From: Macrosoma leucophasiata
Taxonomy: Eukaryota > Arthropoda > Insecta > Lepidoptera > Hedylidae
Direction: 5' to 3'
Assembly (NCBI GenBank): GCA_036365455.1
Contig: JAWQUS010000032.1
Coordinates: forward strand, 13,400,001-13,464,000
DNA: 64,000 nucleotides
The notes under the pieces are model-generated. The model saw only the letters and a list, made by a program, of their open reading frames with translations. It was not told the DNA's origin and made no database searches. The translations under genes and the position numbers were made by a program. Of the stretch, positions 29,835-40,475 are shown piece after piece (the first letter of the stretch is position 1; each line of letters begins with the position of its first letter).

Positions 29835-29965
29835 TAACTATACCCATTATTTCCCATAACCCAGCCTCTCGTGTATTATCCCCATTAATTAAGGGATGCG
29901 ACGGCCATACGTGACTTACGGCCCCTTCGAGAACTTTGTCTTTTATTTGGATCAGGTTATATAGG
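29835..29965 (+). repeat. Direct repeat R4, right copy
   Basis: Matches 24470-24610 in the same orientation (CCATTAATTAAGGGATGCGAC, CCATACGTGACTTACGGCCC, GAACTTTGTCTT). Confidence 0.65.
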
Positions 29966-30938
29966 GTATTCCTTTACTTTGTAACATTTCACGTACGAGT
30001 ATTTCTATGGAAGACATTATTGTAATCTTAATCGAAAAATCGTTTTTATTTATTTTATTTTATTTATCAAAAACATTATTATCATTACAGGAGCACCCAA
30101 TGCGATAATGTGCAAAATACAGAATTAAAAATTGATAATACATTAAATTAACAAATTGATTGAATTATGGATTAAACATTGACATTCATTACAATTAATA
30201 AAGAATAATAATTATTTAGTTTTTTAGTCATTGAGATGTGGATTATAATTTTTGTCATAATCAAATCAATCATATCATTACGTGTAACAGGATTGAATGT
30301 ACAACCCGAAACTAGTTAGTAGTTAGTTCTGAATCGATAACCGAATCGATTTCAGGCATTTTTTGTATGGGTAATATTTTGTCCCAAAATTAATGACAAT
30401 TCGGAAAATTATGGTCACCGATTTAGCGAACAGTCATTACAAATGAAAAAGAGACTAACGCCTATCCAAAATAGAATGCTAGTCTCAACAAGGGTATGTT
30501 CTTTCTATTTGATAAATTAATAAAAAAACAAGTTCATTAGAACTCGTTGAGACGTGCTTTTTACTATAAATAATAAATTGGAAAATAAAAATTAATCTTA
30601 TTACTAGCGAGTGTTAAATAAGTTACGCTACATCATACATCACTTACTTTTTTCGGTTCGTGTTTTATGTGTGGCCGTAGGTAGAGGTAGGGTACTTACC
30701 ACCTTATGCATACTTATGCATAAGGTGTGCATACTGTTCGTTCTAATTGAGGACAACTTATTTCTCAAATAAAAAATCTTAAATACATAAACATGTAATT
30801 TCAGTTCATGTATTATGATTATAACTCGATTTTCTAATCGAGGTGTTAGATAGTGTGCGTTATTCCCGTTACATGTTGTATATGATAATGATTGATTTGA
30901 TTACATGATTTATTGATTCTTATGTTTTTTGCTAACTT
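29966..30938. other. Spacer with a LINE-tail-like segment and a hairpin
   Basis: (TTTTA)n at 30045-30070 followed by ATTATCATTACAGG resembles other minus-strand LINE tails here. A perfect 13-bp hairpin (CACCTTATGCATA arms, CT spacer) is at 30700-30727. Nothing else was recognised. Confidence 0.4.
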
Positions 30939-31358
30939 TTTTTTTTTTTTTTTTGTTGTTATGGCATCGCTATTACGCATATTGCCAGTGTCAAGTAAAA
31001 CGATATTCCGTATTTATTTAAGCAGCGTAAAAGTTAGTATAATATAGTCATCAAGTATTATATGTAAGTATTAAGTATATAAGTTATCAAGTATAATATG
31101 TCAGTCAAGTGAGTTACAATCAAGTTATTCGAGTAAAGCGATGGCTACTTTACCAGAACATTTACAATTAAGTTTTGGAGGCAACCTGAAAGGTCGTGTT
31201 TTCGCACTGTTATTCTATTTCACTATACACGGGCACTGTAATAAACTTATATCAAACAAAATGCCAACAACTTTATTCAATATAACTTAAAAATACACCA
31301 AGAAAATGAAATAAAATAAGAGCACCATACGCCTCTTTCAAGGTTCCCGCCAAAATTC
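30939..31358 (-). mobile_element. Unidentified poly(A)-tailed retroposon P, copy 2
   Basis: About 420 bp, nearly identical to 17277-17687 (about four substitutions or small indels by eye). It is flanked by 12-bp TSDs, TTTTGCTAACTT, at 30927-30938 and 31359-31370. Different target sites and matching ends show two independent insertions of one source. Confidence 0.85.
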
Positions 31359-31370
31359 TTTTGCTAACTT

Positions 31371-31900
31371 ATTAGGATCCCCGGACTCATAAAACCACAT
31401 ATTTTCTTTTTTTCAATTAGAAAATTGGGCCTGTTTAGATAAGTAATTTTTTGCACACATTTTATTTCAAACCAGCCCATCGGCGGGCTCTGACCGCATA
31501 ATTCTAAAAATTATATATGCATATCACATTATAGCATAGTTCAATGTTGATTGGTCACAATTATGACATTTAAATCCACATAATTTGCAACGCACCGAGT
31601 AGCGAATAAAAAAAAATAGAGCGTAGAACCTCAATGGGATAATGACGGCCTCGTCCGCACAAAGACAATTTCACAGCCATTTTCTTTCATCTCATACAGA
31701 CGTTGAAATAGCTGGTGGCATTTGCATATTTTTAAATGAGTCGCTTCATTTACAGGTTTTGTACTTTTAGGATTTCACTATTTTATAACAGTATGCTGTA
31801 ATAATTCAACAATATTCTTCCTTTTTACAAGTAGATAAACACAGTTATTCATTAGGTACCTATGCTTATCTTTACTTGTATAGACGCTTGCTTTATTTCA
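31371..31900. other. AT-rich spacer
   Basis: No recognised repeat, structure or frame. Confidence 0.35.
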
Positions 31901-31902
31901 TC

Positions 31903-31985
31903 ACTAGCGGCCCGCCCCGGCTTCACGCGGGTGCGATGTTAGCTACATCCCTCTTTCGAAAGGAAGAGGGACAATAATTGATAAA
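31903..31985 (-). repeat. Helitron-like 3' end
   Basis: On the minus strand the segment ends CGGGGCGGGCCGCTAGT, matching the CTAG|T termini at 33150 and 58091. The 5' end could not be placed. Confidence 0.4.
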
Positions 31986-32399
31986 TAGGCTCTGCAATAA
32001 ATAGGCTCTAAAAATATTCTACATCTTTTTTTTTTAATTTTTAGAGCTTATTTATTGCAAGGACGTTTCTTTTCTATGTAAGAAAGTATCGGTTACAGAG
32101 GAGTAAATAATTTGATAACTAGTAATTATCAGTCAAATATATTAAATTATTAGAAATGTTATCATAAAATTAAACGATTGCCATCAGATTTAATATTCAG
32201 CGTTAAGAGAAGAGAAATGGTCAGTTAATTCCTTTTGTACGGACGGACCGTAATTATGCCGTGGAGTTTCTTCACTACATTTTTTTCTTGTTCCAAGTTG
32301 GGATTTTTATCTGGATTTAAACGTTGCTATGATTAAAGCTTTCGCAGTTCTATACAGCTTTATGAGAGTATTAGTGGTAGAGTATTGGTGGTAGAGCTG

Positions 32400-32714
32400 C
32401 TATATAACGTCAACATTTTACTGGTGGTAGAGTTCCAGTGACGGAGCTCGCGGGCGTAGGCACCACCGCATTACCTAATATACTTGCCGCTAAATGGTAG
32501 TGTTCAGCACTATCGTGTTCCGGTCAGGTGGTAATGTACGGCCCTGTAATTTCAGGCACAGAGGCATATCACCTAATGCCTCAGAAGTGGCAGCGCATCT
32601 GCATTTTGACCTCTGGTCATTGTGTGGGTGTCTATAGGCTGCAGTCATCACTTAACATCAATGTGAACTGCATGCTTGTTTGCCACTTTTATTACATTAA
32701 AAAAAAAAAAAAAA
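32400..32714 (+). repeat. SINE family A, copy 3 (longest)
   Basis: This copy shows the full layout. The head is TCCAGTGACGGAGCTCGCGG and GGCACCACCGCATTACC. The middle is ACTTGCCGCTAAATGG, CAGCACTATCGTGTTCCGG and TACGGCCCTGTAATTTC. The 3' part (GGCTGCAGTCATCACTTAAC) ends in poly(A). No tRNA-like box was recognised, so the origin of the head is unknown. Confidence 0.85.
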
Positions 32715-32771
32715 GTGAGAGATATCTATGCCCCGTAATAACTATAGCAGAGATATAACAGTTAAGGTCTC

Positions 32772-32895
32772 ATTTGTGGCAACGCATCTACATTTTGAAC
32801 TCTGGTTTTGTGTAGATGTCTTTAGGCTGCAGTCGTCACTTAACATCTATGTTAACTGCATGCTGGTTTGCTTGCTACCTTCATTATATAAAAAA
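32772..32895 (+). repeat. SINE family A, copy 4, truncated
   Basis: Only the 3' half is present (GCAACGCATCTACATTTTGA ... CACTTAACATCTATG), ending TATATAAAAAA. Confidence 0.75.
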
Positions 32896-33150
32896 TCTAT
32901 ATATATAAAAATCAATTGCTATTCGTTAGTCTCGCTAAAACTCGTGAACGGCGGGACCGATTTGGCTAATTTTGGTTTTGAATGATTTTTGGAAGTCCAG
33001 GGAAGGTTTAAAAGTTAAGAAAATATGTTGAAATTGAAGGGAAATAGTAAAGACCACAATTTTATTTTCGCATACAAATAGTCCGTATCTATCAAACCTT
33101 TGGCGCATTATTTCATTGTGAGGCAATACGAAGTTTGCCGGGTCAGCTAG
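32896..33150 (+). mobile_element. Non-autonomous Helitron-like element
   Basis: Starts TCTATATATATAAAAATCAA and ends GCCGGGTCAGCTAG, placed between A and T. This is the 5'-TC...CTAG-3' AT-target pattern of Helitrons. The copy at 58091-58410 has the same start. The interior (CTCGCTAAAACTCG..., GGACCGATTTGGC) is non-coding. Rolling-circle mobilisation by a Rep/helicase encoded elsewhere is inferred. Confidence 0.65.
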
Positions 33151-33700
33151 TAACACAAAATAATACAGGGTGTTCATTTCAAATTTTACTATGATAGATT
33201 TCTAGTGTCTAAGCTTGAGAGCGTTACCGCATTACCTTATCTATCCTGACTATAGTTCACATTGGTTGTAAATAACTGCATTTAAACTATCATCATAAAA
33301 ATTATCGATCTAAATGCAGTTGCGTTATTACTCCAGAGAATATTTTTATATATCCTCTATCGGTCTTGAATCTTTTATGGAAATTCTTTACAGATCTGTA
33401 GAGGAACGGGTGGAAGTGTTCCTCCGACGAAAAGGGAGGATCCTCCGACCAGGCGAGGTGATAGCGCCTGGCGGGCCGCGGCCCAACGATTGACGTTGGG
33501 AAGTTGTATATATGCCAACTCTTGAGAAATCTTCGCATGTGCGATGTAATTCGAATGCACGCCATCTATCGTACTAGACAAGTACTGTAAGGTTTCATTG
33601 TATTCCACTAGTTGGCACCTTAATGTAGTGGACGCTACAGATCGTTATCTTCATGATCGTTTTCAGAATTAATGATTACTTTGTATCTTTTGTCCTCACT
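33151..33700. other. Unrecognised, with a GC-rich block
   Basis: 33420-33500 is GC-rich (GGCGGGCCGCGGCCC) within AT-rich DNA and has short overlapping frames without known motifs. It may belong to an unidentified repeat. Confidence 0.35.
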
Positions 33701-33702
33701 CC

Positions 33703-33778
33703 TTAAGGGGGCTAACACAGAACTTCTATGCGATGCGATGCAACTCTGCAGAACGCAGTGTTGTGTGGCCGCCCTTAA
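33703..33778. mobile_element. Short M3-related MITE with TTAA ends
   Basis: TTAAGGGGGCTAACACA and its inverted counterpart TGTGTGGCCGCCCTTAA enclose GCGATGCGATGC, the subterminal repeat of M3 at 22931-23553. Confidence 0.5.
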
Positions 33779-34049
33779 TTATGATTATATAATTATATAA
33801 TATTATAAAGAGATTATGTTTGTAACTTTGTTTGTTTGTATGTAATGGCTAATCTTCGGAAATAGATTGGCCGTCTCGAGACAAGACGTCTGCAAAGTTT
33901 ATATAAGAATATCTGACTTAATGCCTGGTTTGGAGAGTTATAGTTGTTTTCAACCAATGTCAAAAAGGAGGAGGTTCTTTTTTATGTTCAATCACCAAAA
34001 TGGCCAAAAAATTTATTTTTGGCACATCTAGTTTTGTCATTTTTCGTTT

Positions 34050-34660
34050 TTAAAAGATGTTGCAAAAATGTATGGACCTCCGGCCATGTATCTTATCACA
34101 TGTTATCTTACACAATATTATTAACAGGCAAAATTATATAAAAACGTTTTGTTACTGCATATTTTTACTTATTTAGCTTTGTTTGCAGTTACAAAACATT
34201 ATTTGCAATTAGAATTGCAACTCAAAACCGAAATGGCGAATATGGCGGGCGATGTCATTTTCACATTTTCATTTTTTAATTGTTTTTTTTTTATTATGTA
34301 GTACCTACTTGAAGAAAAAAGTAATATTTTATACATACTATCGAAATCGATTTTGTGTGTTAATATTATATTAATCGATTTCCAATTTTAAAAAAATCAT
34401 CGGAACTTCTTTAAATTGATCGATTCGATACATCGTTTTTTTTATAATATGTGATGCACTAGTAAGTTACGGATAGCATTAGTTTTGTTTTATCTACATA
34501 GGTACTATCCCAAGCGTCGGCTGTATCGCCGCCATGTTGAACATGGTTGAAAATGATAAAATCGTTTGAATGAAATGTGGTTGTAACTCTAAAATATATT
34601 CTTGAATAAATTAATTGTATTTTTTTCGGATTCTTCTTTAATTTAAGCATTTTTGAACAA
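34050..34660 (+). repeat. Dispersed repeat R5, copy 1
   Basis: GATGTTGCAAAAATGTATGG, GACCTCCGGCCATGTAT, TTAGAATTGCAACTCAAAAC, CTTTAAATTGATCGATTCG and GTTGAACATGGTTGAAAATG are repeated in the same order at 59885-60470. No frame is conserved between the copies. Unknown family. Confidence 0.75.
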
Positions 34661-34662
34661 AC

Positions 34663-34905
34663 AGTGGGTTATGGTCTGAACAAAAATACATTCCAAAGGC
34701 CAGAAATACTTTTCGATTTGGAATGATTAATGCGAAACCGTCGCAAATCCTCCCTTCAGCTTGAAATACTTCCCTAATTCCCCAAGGGAAGGAACAAACG
34801 TTTCGTTTAACGCGCTGATAAATTCAAGCATTCAGATGACAAAGTGGGAAAACATTAGTCTTTAAAGTTTACTGGTTGTTGAGTTCTTGTGACGAGGCTA
34901 AAGGA
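34663..34905 (+). repeat. Local duplication, left copy
   Basis: TTGGAATGATTAATGCGAAA, CCCAAGGGAAGGAACAAACG and TTCAAGCATTCAGATGAC recur at 35437-35680, about 770 bp downstream, in the same orientation. Confidence 0.75.
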
Positions 34906-34980
34906 TGGAGGTACTACCAGTTGGAATAGGTAGTAGAAGATTAGTGTTAGCTTGCTTTACAATTTTAATATAGAATTACG

Positions 34981-35219
34981 TAATATACTTGCCGCTAAAT
35001 GGTAGTGTTCAGCACTATCGTGTTCCGGTCAGGTGGTAATGTACGGCCCTGTAATTTCCGGCACAGAGGCATAACACCTTAGGCCTCAGGAGTGGTTACG
35101 CATCTGCATTTTGACCTTGGTCTTTGTGTGGGTGTCTATAGGCTGCAGTCATCACTTAACATCAATGTGAACTGCACGCTGGTGTACCACTTCCATTACA
35201 TAAAAAAAAGAAAAAAAAT
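34981..35219 (+). repeat. SINE family A, copy 5
   Basis: 5'-truncated at ACTTGCCGCTAAATGG, with an A-rich tail. It is flanked by a roughly 54-bp direct repeat (ATGGAGGTACTAC(C/T)AG ... GTTAGCTTGCTT, at about 34914 and 35219). This is longer than a normal TSD. Confidence 0.8.
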
Positions 35220-35436
35220 GGAGGTACTACTAGTTAGAATAGGAAGTAGAAGACATTAGTGTTAGCTTGCTTATAGAATTTCCTAGGAAAGCTTGAAAAA
35301 CGTTTGTAGAACGAAATCGTTATTTCAGCACTAAAACAATATTAGGCCCTAGAGTCATCTAGGGCAATGCATAATGTGTCTTATGTTGTAAACGTTACGT
35401 TGAGTATGTGCAGCAGTATTATTATTTTGTATTTAA

Positions 35437-35680
35437 TCAGCCATTCAAAATGTCGAACAAAAAAGTATATTCCAAACACAAGATATACATTCCGATTGGA
35501 ATGATTAATGCGAAACCATCGTAAATCGTCCCTTCAGCTTAAAATAATGCTTCCCTAATGCCCCAAGGGAAGGAACAAACGTTTCAAATTCAAGCATTCA
35601 GATGACAGAGTAAGAAGACATTAGTTTTTAAAGTTTATTTTGAGTTTGGTTGTTGAGTTCTTGTGAAATATTTTGTCTGG
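35437..35680 (+). repeat. Local duplication, right copy
   Basis: Partner of 34663-34905, with several substitutions and small gaps. Confidence 0.75.
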
Positions 35681-36218
35681 AAAACTTTATGCTTTGAAAT
35701 ATCAGCTCAAACTCACTTCACAATATAGCTTAATAAGGCAAAGAACTTGAAGAAATGCTTTTGAAGCTAGTTTATAAACTCTATAGTTTCGATAGTTTGA
35801 TAGTTTCGTAATAAGAAAAACTTGTACGGCATGAACCGGAGTTAGTTAGTTTCAAAAAGCTAAACTTATATATTAGGAATATTTATGATTCATCTGGTTT
35901 AACGATGGCTGCTTGTTCTAATATTATAATCGAATCAACTATCACTTGTTGATTAAAGGCGGATGGCACCGTTTGCTCTGAGATCTGAGAGTTTAATTTT
36001 AGTTTTTTTTATTTTTTAATGGAAGTGGCAAACAAGCATGCAGTTCACACTGTTGTTAAGTGATGACTGCAGACTATAGACACCCACACAAAGACCAGAG
36101 GTCAAAATGTAGATGCCTTACCACTTCTGAGGCCTAAGGTGTTATGCCACTCTACCGGAAATTACAGGGCCGTACATTATCACTTGTCCGGAACATGATA
36201 GTGCTGAACACTACCATT

Positions 36219-37550
36219 CTTCTTCTTCTTCTCGTATCAATGGCCTGTCACAGTCATACTCTAGCGAACAAAAAATTGACAAATTTACAGCGGCATTAGG
36301 TCATTAGGCCATTAGGTCTCTTCTTGTGCTCGGTTTAGCGTTCGCCAAATAGGCCATTGCGGATCGGAACCCAAAGGAAGAGTTTCCGAAGGTAAGACGT
36401 AGTCCGGAGGGACGGGATATTTTGACCTCCAAAGATGTTGTTTAACCTCAGTTGGAAAACCTGTTGCTGGTTCTGTGCAGCTTAGGAAACTCTTGCGGCT
36501 TTTCAAACGGGCTGTAGGCTTGACGTGACCGAACAGTGGATGTCGAGGGTCATTTTCCTGTTGACTCTTTTCAATTCCACATGCAATCTGTCTACGGACA
36601 TCTGGTGGGGCAATACCTGCAAGAGGGTATAACAGGTTCAGCGGTGTAGGTTTTAAACATCCTGTTATTATTCTGCAGGTCTCATTTAGTGCGACGTTTA
36701 CTTCTCTAGCATGGGCAGAGCGGTGCCACACTGGATAATACTCTCCTGTAGAGAAACATAAGGCAAGACCTGTGGTTCTTAGAACATTTGGAGATGCTCC
36801 CCAGGAAGTCGAAATCAGCCGCTTCAAAACGTTGTGCCACGTTCTAATTTTATTTTTTAAATTAATACAATGTGGCTTAAAAGTCAACGTCTTATCTAAT
36901 GTAATCCCCAAATAGCGCGGATGGGAGCAATGCAAGACAAGCAAATCAATTGTGATTCCTCGCCATGACAGCTTCTATGTTCAATTGATCTCACGATTAC
37001 GTAGATGGAAAGCACATGACTGGGTTTTGGCCTGAGGGCATTCTCGTCGTAGAAATTATCAAGTGCTTCCAAAGCAACTGTCAGCTTCTGTTCGGTGTCT
37101 TCAAATCGAGTTGATTGAGCCGCTAGCGCAAGATCGTCAGCATATAGAAAGTGTATTGTATCCAGAAGCACGGGCTGATCATTTGTATAAATATTGAACA
37201 GCGCTGGAGCAAGGACAATTCCTTGTAGTAGACCATTTTTTTGACATCGTCATCGACTTTTGGAGTGATGTAAATGTACTTGAAATCTTCTGTTGTTTAA
37301 GATTTCCCGGAGGATGTTCGTAAAACCGAGATCATTTGTTATCTGATGTTTTTTTACGAGAAGGCGTTTAATGTTTACAGTATCGTAGGCTGCAGACAGA
37401 TCGACAAAAACCACTCCAGTTACTCTGCGTTTCTCAAAACCATCTTCTATATGCTGTTTTAGGCTGAGGGTTTGGTCCGTGCACGATTTACCCGAACGGA
37501 AGCCAGCTTGCTGGGGAATAAGACATGGTTCAGAGACTGCTGTGAGACGG
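36219..37550 (-). pseudogene. Jockey-superfamily-like reverse transcriptase, truncated
   Basis: Minus-strand pieces in order: QQAGFRSGKSCTDQTLSLKQ (RT motif 2 region, about 37520), VFVDLSAAYDTVN (motif 3, about 37400), GIVLAPALFNIYTNDQP (about 37200), HFLYADDLAL (catalytic box, about 37150), then YLGITLDKTLTFKPH and GIAPPDVRRQIACGIE (C-terminal region). Frame changes near 37200 and 36920 and an early stop before the expected C-terminus break it. Endonuclease and ORF1 are absent. Confidence 0.85.
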
Positions 37551-37554
37551 TTTC
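36219..37554 (-). mobile_element. 5'-truncated LINE inserted in SINE A
   Basis: The TSDs ACACTACCATT at 36208-36218 and 37555-37565 define exact ends. On the minus strand the 3' end is (GAA)n, and the 5' end starts inside the RT domain. Truncated 5' ends and microsatellite tails are usual for target-primed LINEs. Confidence 0.88.
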
Positions 37555-37739
37555 ACACTACCATTTAGCGGCAAGTACATTAGGTAATGCGGTGGTGCCT
37601 ACGCCCGCGAGCTCCGTCACTGGAGCTCTACCACCAGTGTGATGGTATTTTCACTACCGCTCTAAAGAATAGTGGTTAAACCTGGAATGGTTTAACCACC
37701 ATTGTTCAGTTGACTGACTGCACTTGCGGAAGAATTCCC

Positions 37740-38600
37740 CGTCCAGTGCCTCTATTTTTAACCGACTTCGAAAAAAGGAGGAGGTTCTCAATTCGTCCGG
37801 ATCTTTCTTTTTTTTTATGTATGTTCACCGATAATTTGAAAACGCCTGCACCGATTTGGTTAATTTTTTGTGTTTGAAAGGGTATATTGCACAGTTGGTC
37901 CCATTGCAACCATGTCAATATGTGATGATGGGATCGTGGAGAAATCGAGGGAACTCTTCAAATTTTAATAGCACACTTGAAAGATTTTCGATATTTTTTA
38001 TAATAATAACCTTTCGTGCCTTGTGGCCGTATACCTCACATATAGTCCCATTGTGACCATATCAAGATGTGATGATGAGATCCTGGAGAAATCGAGGGAA
38101 CTCTTCAAATTTCATACCATACTTAAAACGTTTTCCATATTTCTTATAATAGAAGAAAACGTTCCGTGTGTTTGCTTTCAGAAAGCACAATTTGATGAAG
38201 TGGAAGTGGAACTGATGATGAAGACCATATATGGTATCTTCGTAATTGAAATACCTACTTTTACTGTAATAATAGTTGCACGTTTGTTTAAATATTGTAA
38301 TTATAAACTGTACCTGTACTAATTTGGACATTTTTTGTTTGTTTGAAGGGGTAAACCTCACAGGTGGTCCCATTGTTACCATGTCAAGATGTGATGATGA
38401 GATCCTGGAGAAATCGAGGAACCTAGACAAATTTCATAGCACACTTGAAAGGATTTAGATATTTTTTGTAATAATGTTCCCTGCCATGTGTCCGTATACC
38501 TCACAGGTGGTCCCATTGTTACCATGTCAAGATGTGATGATGGGATCCTGGAGAAATCGAGGGAACTACTCAAATTTCATAGTACACTTGAAAGTATTTC
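37740..38600. repeat. Four diverged copies of a 100-bp module
   Basis: The block GGTCCCATTG(T/C)(T/A/G)ACCAT, TGTGATGATG(G/A)GATCCTGG, AGAAATCGAGG and CACTTGAAAG occurs at about 37890, 38045, 38365 and 38510. The segment opens with ACCGACTTCGAAAAAAGG, a common insect repeat opening (from memory). Short frames on both strands follow the module and carry no known domain. Confidence 0.7.
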
Positions 38601-38604
38601 GACA

Positions 38605-38990
38605 TTTTTTATAGGAGGTGATGTCGTGAGGATGATGGTGGTGATCACGATGGAGGTGATACTGATGGAGGTGATGATGATGGATGTGGTGATAACGGAG
38701 GTGATGATGATGGATGTGATGATGATAATAAAGATGATGATGGAGGTAACGTTGATTGAGGTGATGATGATGAAAGTGATGATGATAAAAGAGATGTTCA
38801 TATTATTATGCGTGTCATGATCATCATCACCGTCATCATCATCATCATCATCTTTCATTATCACCTCCATCAACATCACCATCATCACCATGTCTATCAT
38901 CAACCCCATCGTCATCTCCATCTTCATCACCACCTCTATCAACATCATCACCACCACCACCATCACCATCATCAACATCACTCCAGCCAA
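38605..38990. repeat. Inverted GAT/ATC trinucleotide tract
   Basis: 38605-38805 is rich in GATGATGGAGGTGAT. 38815-38985 is rich in ATCATCACCATC, its complement. The two halves could pair as a large imperfect hairpin. The Met/Asp/Val- or His/Ile-rich frames seen here are repeat by-products. Confidence 0.8.
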
Positions 38991-39099
38991 AAGATGTCCA
39001 CAGCTGGATAAATCCTTCCCAGAAGATGTCCACAACAGTGTTGTGCGTCATAAAGGAAGAGCCATAGTTCCTATTGAAACAATCTATCTCTACAGTAGC

Positions 39100-39350
39100 G
39101 GTTAGCGGGTTTTATCACTAGACTATAATTAGCCTTTTGCTTGACTGCCTAAAAACCAGCTACTGAAATACCTAGATAGTTTTCGCAACCGCTATTAGAG
39201 TTCAATAGCTAGTTTCGTTTCGTTGCCGTTCCATAAAAGCCGCTATTATACACCTCTAGAACTGATGATAAAGAAACTATAGATAGTACCTTCGTACTTG
39301 AAATACCTACTTACTATTACTGTAATACTTAATACTAATAATAGTTACAC
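39100..39350. other. Spacer, nothing recognised
   Basis: No motif or repeat relationship seen. Confidence 0.3.
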
Positions 39351-39665
39351 CACTAAAAAGCAAAAAATAAATTATTTTTAAATTAAAAAAAAAACCGCCT
39401 TCAAAAAAATTTCAAAACTGTAAAAAATAGACAATACTCCTAACCCTAACGCGCGGGCCGCACTATTGGCTTGGCACCGACTTCAAACCTATGAGTAGGC
39501 AGGTACGTAGCCCATATTAAAGTAATTGTCTTATTATAATTAATAGCTTACGGGTATATTCCCTTAACAATGAAATTATCTAGTTGAGTTTATTTTTCGC
39601 TTTTTAGTGTTTTTTGTCTATGTTTTACAGATTTTAATTTTTTTTGGAGGCGGTTTTTTTTAATT
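39351..39665. repeat. Two interleaved inverted repeats
   Basis: CACTAAAAAGCAAAAAATAA (39351) pairs with 39589-39609. AAAACCGCCTTCAAAAAAAT (about 39390) pairs with ATTTTTTTTGGAGGCGGTTT (about 39637-39658). The order is A-B-A'-B' rather than A-B-B'-A', so it is not a simple hairpin. Probably two overlapping MITE-like repeats. Confidence 0.6.
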
Positions 39666-40174
39666 ATTTCTATCATTTCATAAGTTTGGAATGCATATTG
39701 CATACCTACCAATAAAAGCTTGCTGCACCTTCACCTAATGAAACAAAATTTTGTTAAATTTCAGCCTCCTTAAAAAAATAATTTAGTCACTTGGAAATAA
39801 TAAAATTTTCTTTCTTATAAGCAATTGTCGTAAAAAGGGATACATTGTTTTCCCTTCATGTAATAAACACTAACCGAATTATTCATAAACGTGCATTAGA
39901 TATGTTTAAGCTATAGGATGCTTTGTCTTTGTCAGTTGCATTGTCAAATTTGAAGGATAGAAAAAGACAAAGGAGAGATTAGCAACACTTTAGCTAAAAT
40001 ACATTTATGAATAAGGGGGTTACATATTTAACATTAACGATGTAGGTATTTTTTTCACGTATTAAATCATTATTTGTAATCATAATTCATTATGTCTGTA
40101 AGGTACTTGTGATTCACTACATTAAAAAAAATAGAAAAGACAGACGTGTTATATTTATCGGCAAATTTCCAATG

Positions 40175-40308
40175 TATTTTATTTTTAAAGAAAAATGGAA
40201 AGAAAAATTTGACTTCAGGCGAGACTTGAACTCGCGACCTACTGGAAATCTAGTCCAGCCGCTCTTCCAATTGAGCTACTGAAGCCCTGCCCGATTTGTC
40301 AAATCTTT
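40175..40308 (-). repeat. T1 tRNA-like element, left arm of an inverted pair
   Basis: The minus strand reads GGCTTCAGTAGCTCAATTGG ... CGCGAGTTCAAGTCTCGCC, giving A-box- and B-box-like segments and a GACTTCA/TGAAGTC acceptor pairing. The AAAGAAAAATGGAAAG tail follows. An upstream GCAGCGCCATCT block, also seen at 55190, is shared. Confidence 0.7.
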
Positions 40309-40369
40309 CCTTCACATCTATTGCGTTGCTTTATGGTAGCAGCAGCGCCATCTATTACCAACTATGCTA

Positions 40370-40475
40370 GTCGGGCAGGGCTTCAGTAGCTCAATTTTTC
40401 TTTCCATTTTTCTTTAAAAATAAAATATATTTCACAAGCATGTGTTAATGCGAAATAATATAAAAACAAATTTCC
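40370..40475 (+). repeat. T1 element, head-deleted, opposite orientation
   Basis: CGGGCAGGGCTTCAGTAGCTC jumps straight to TTTTTCTTTCCATTTTTC and the tail, omitting the rest of the tRNA-like part. With 40175-40308 it forms an inverted pair around about 60 bp. Confidence 0.7.

Larger units (their letters stand above)
36006..37645 (-). repeat. SINE family A, copy 6, split by a LINE
   Basis: The 3' part is 36006-36218 and the 5' head is 37555-37645. Joined, they give a normal copy-3-like order. Between them lies a LINE with an 11-bp TSD. Confidence 0.85.

Noticed and set aside
33410..33500. GC-rich block as a CpG island promoter
   Set aside because: It is under 100 bp, with no adjacent gene or open frame with homology; more likely part of an unidentified repeat.
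38577..39105. Met/Asp/Val-rich and His/Ile-rich frames as proteins
   Set aside because: They are translations of GAT/ATC trinucleotide tracts on opposite strands.
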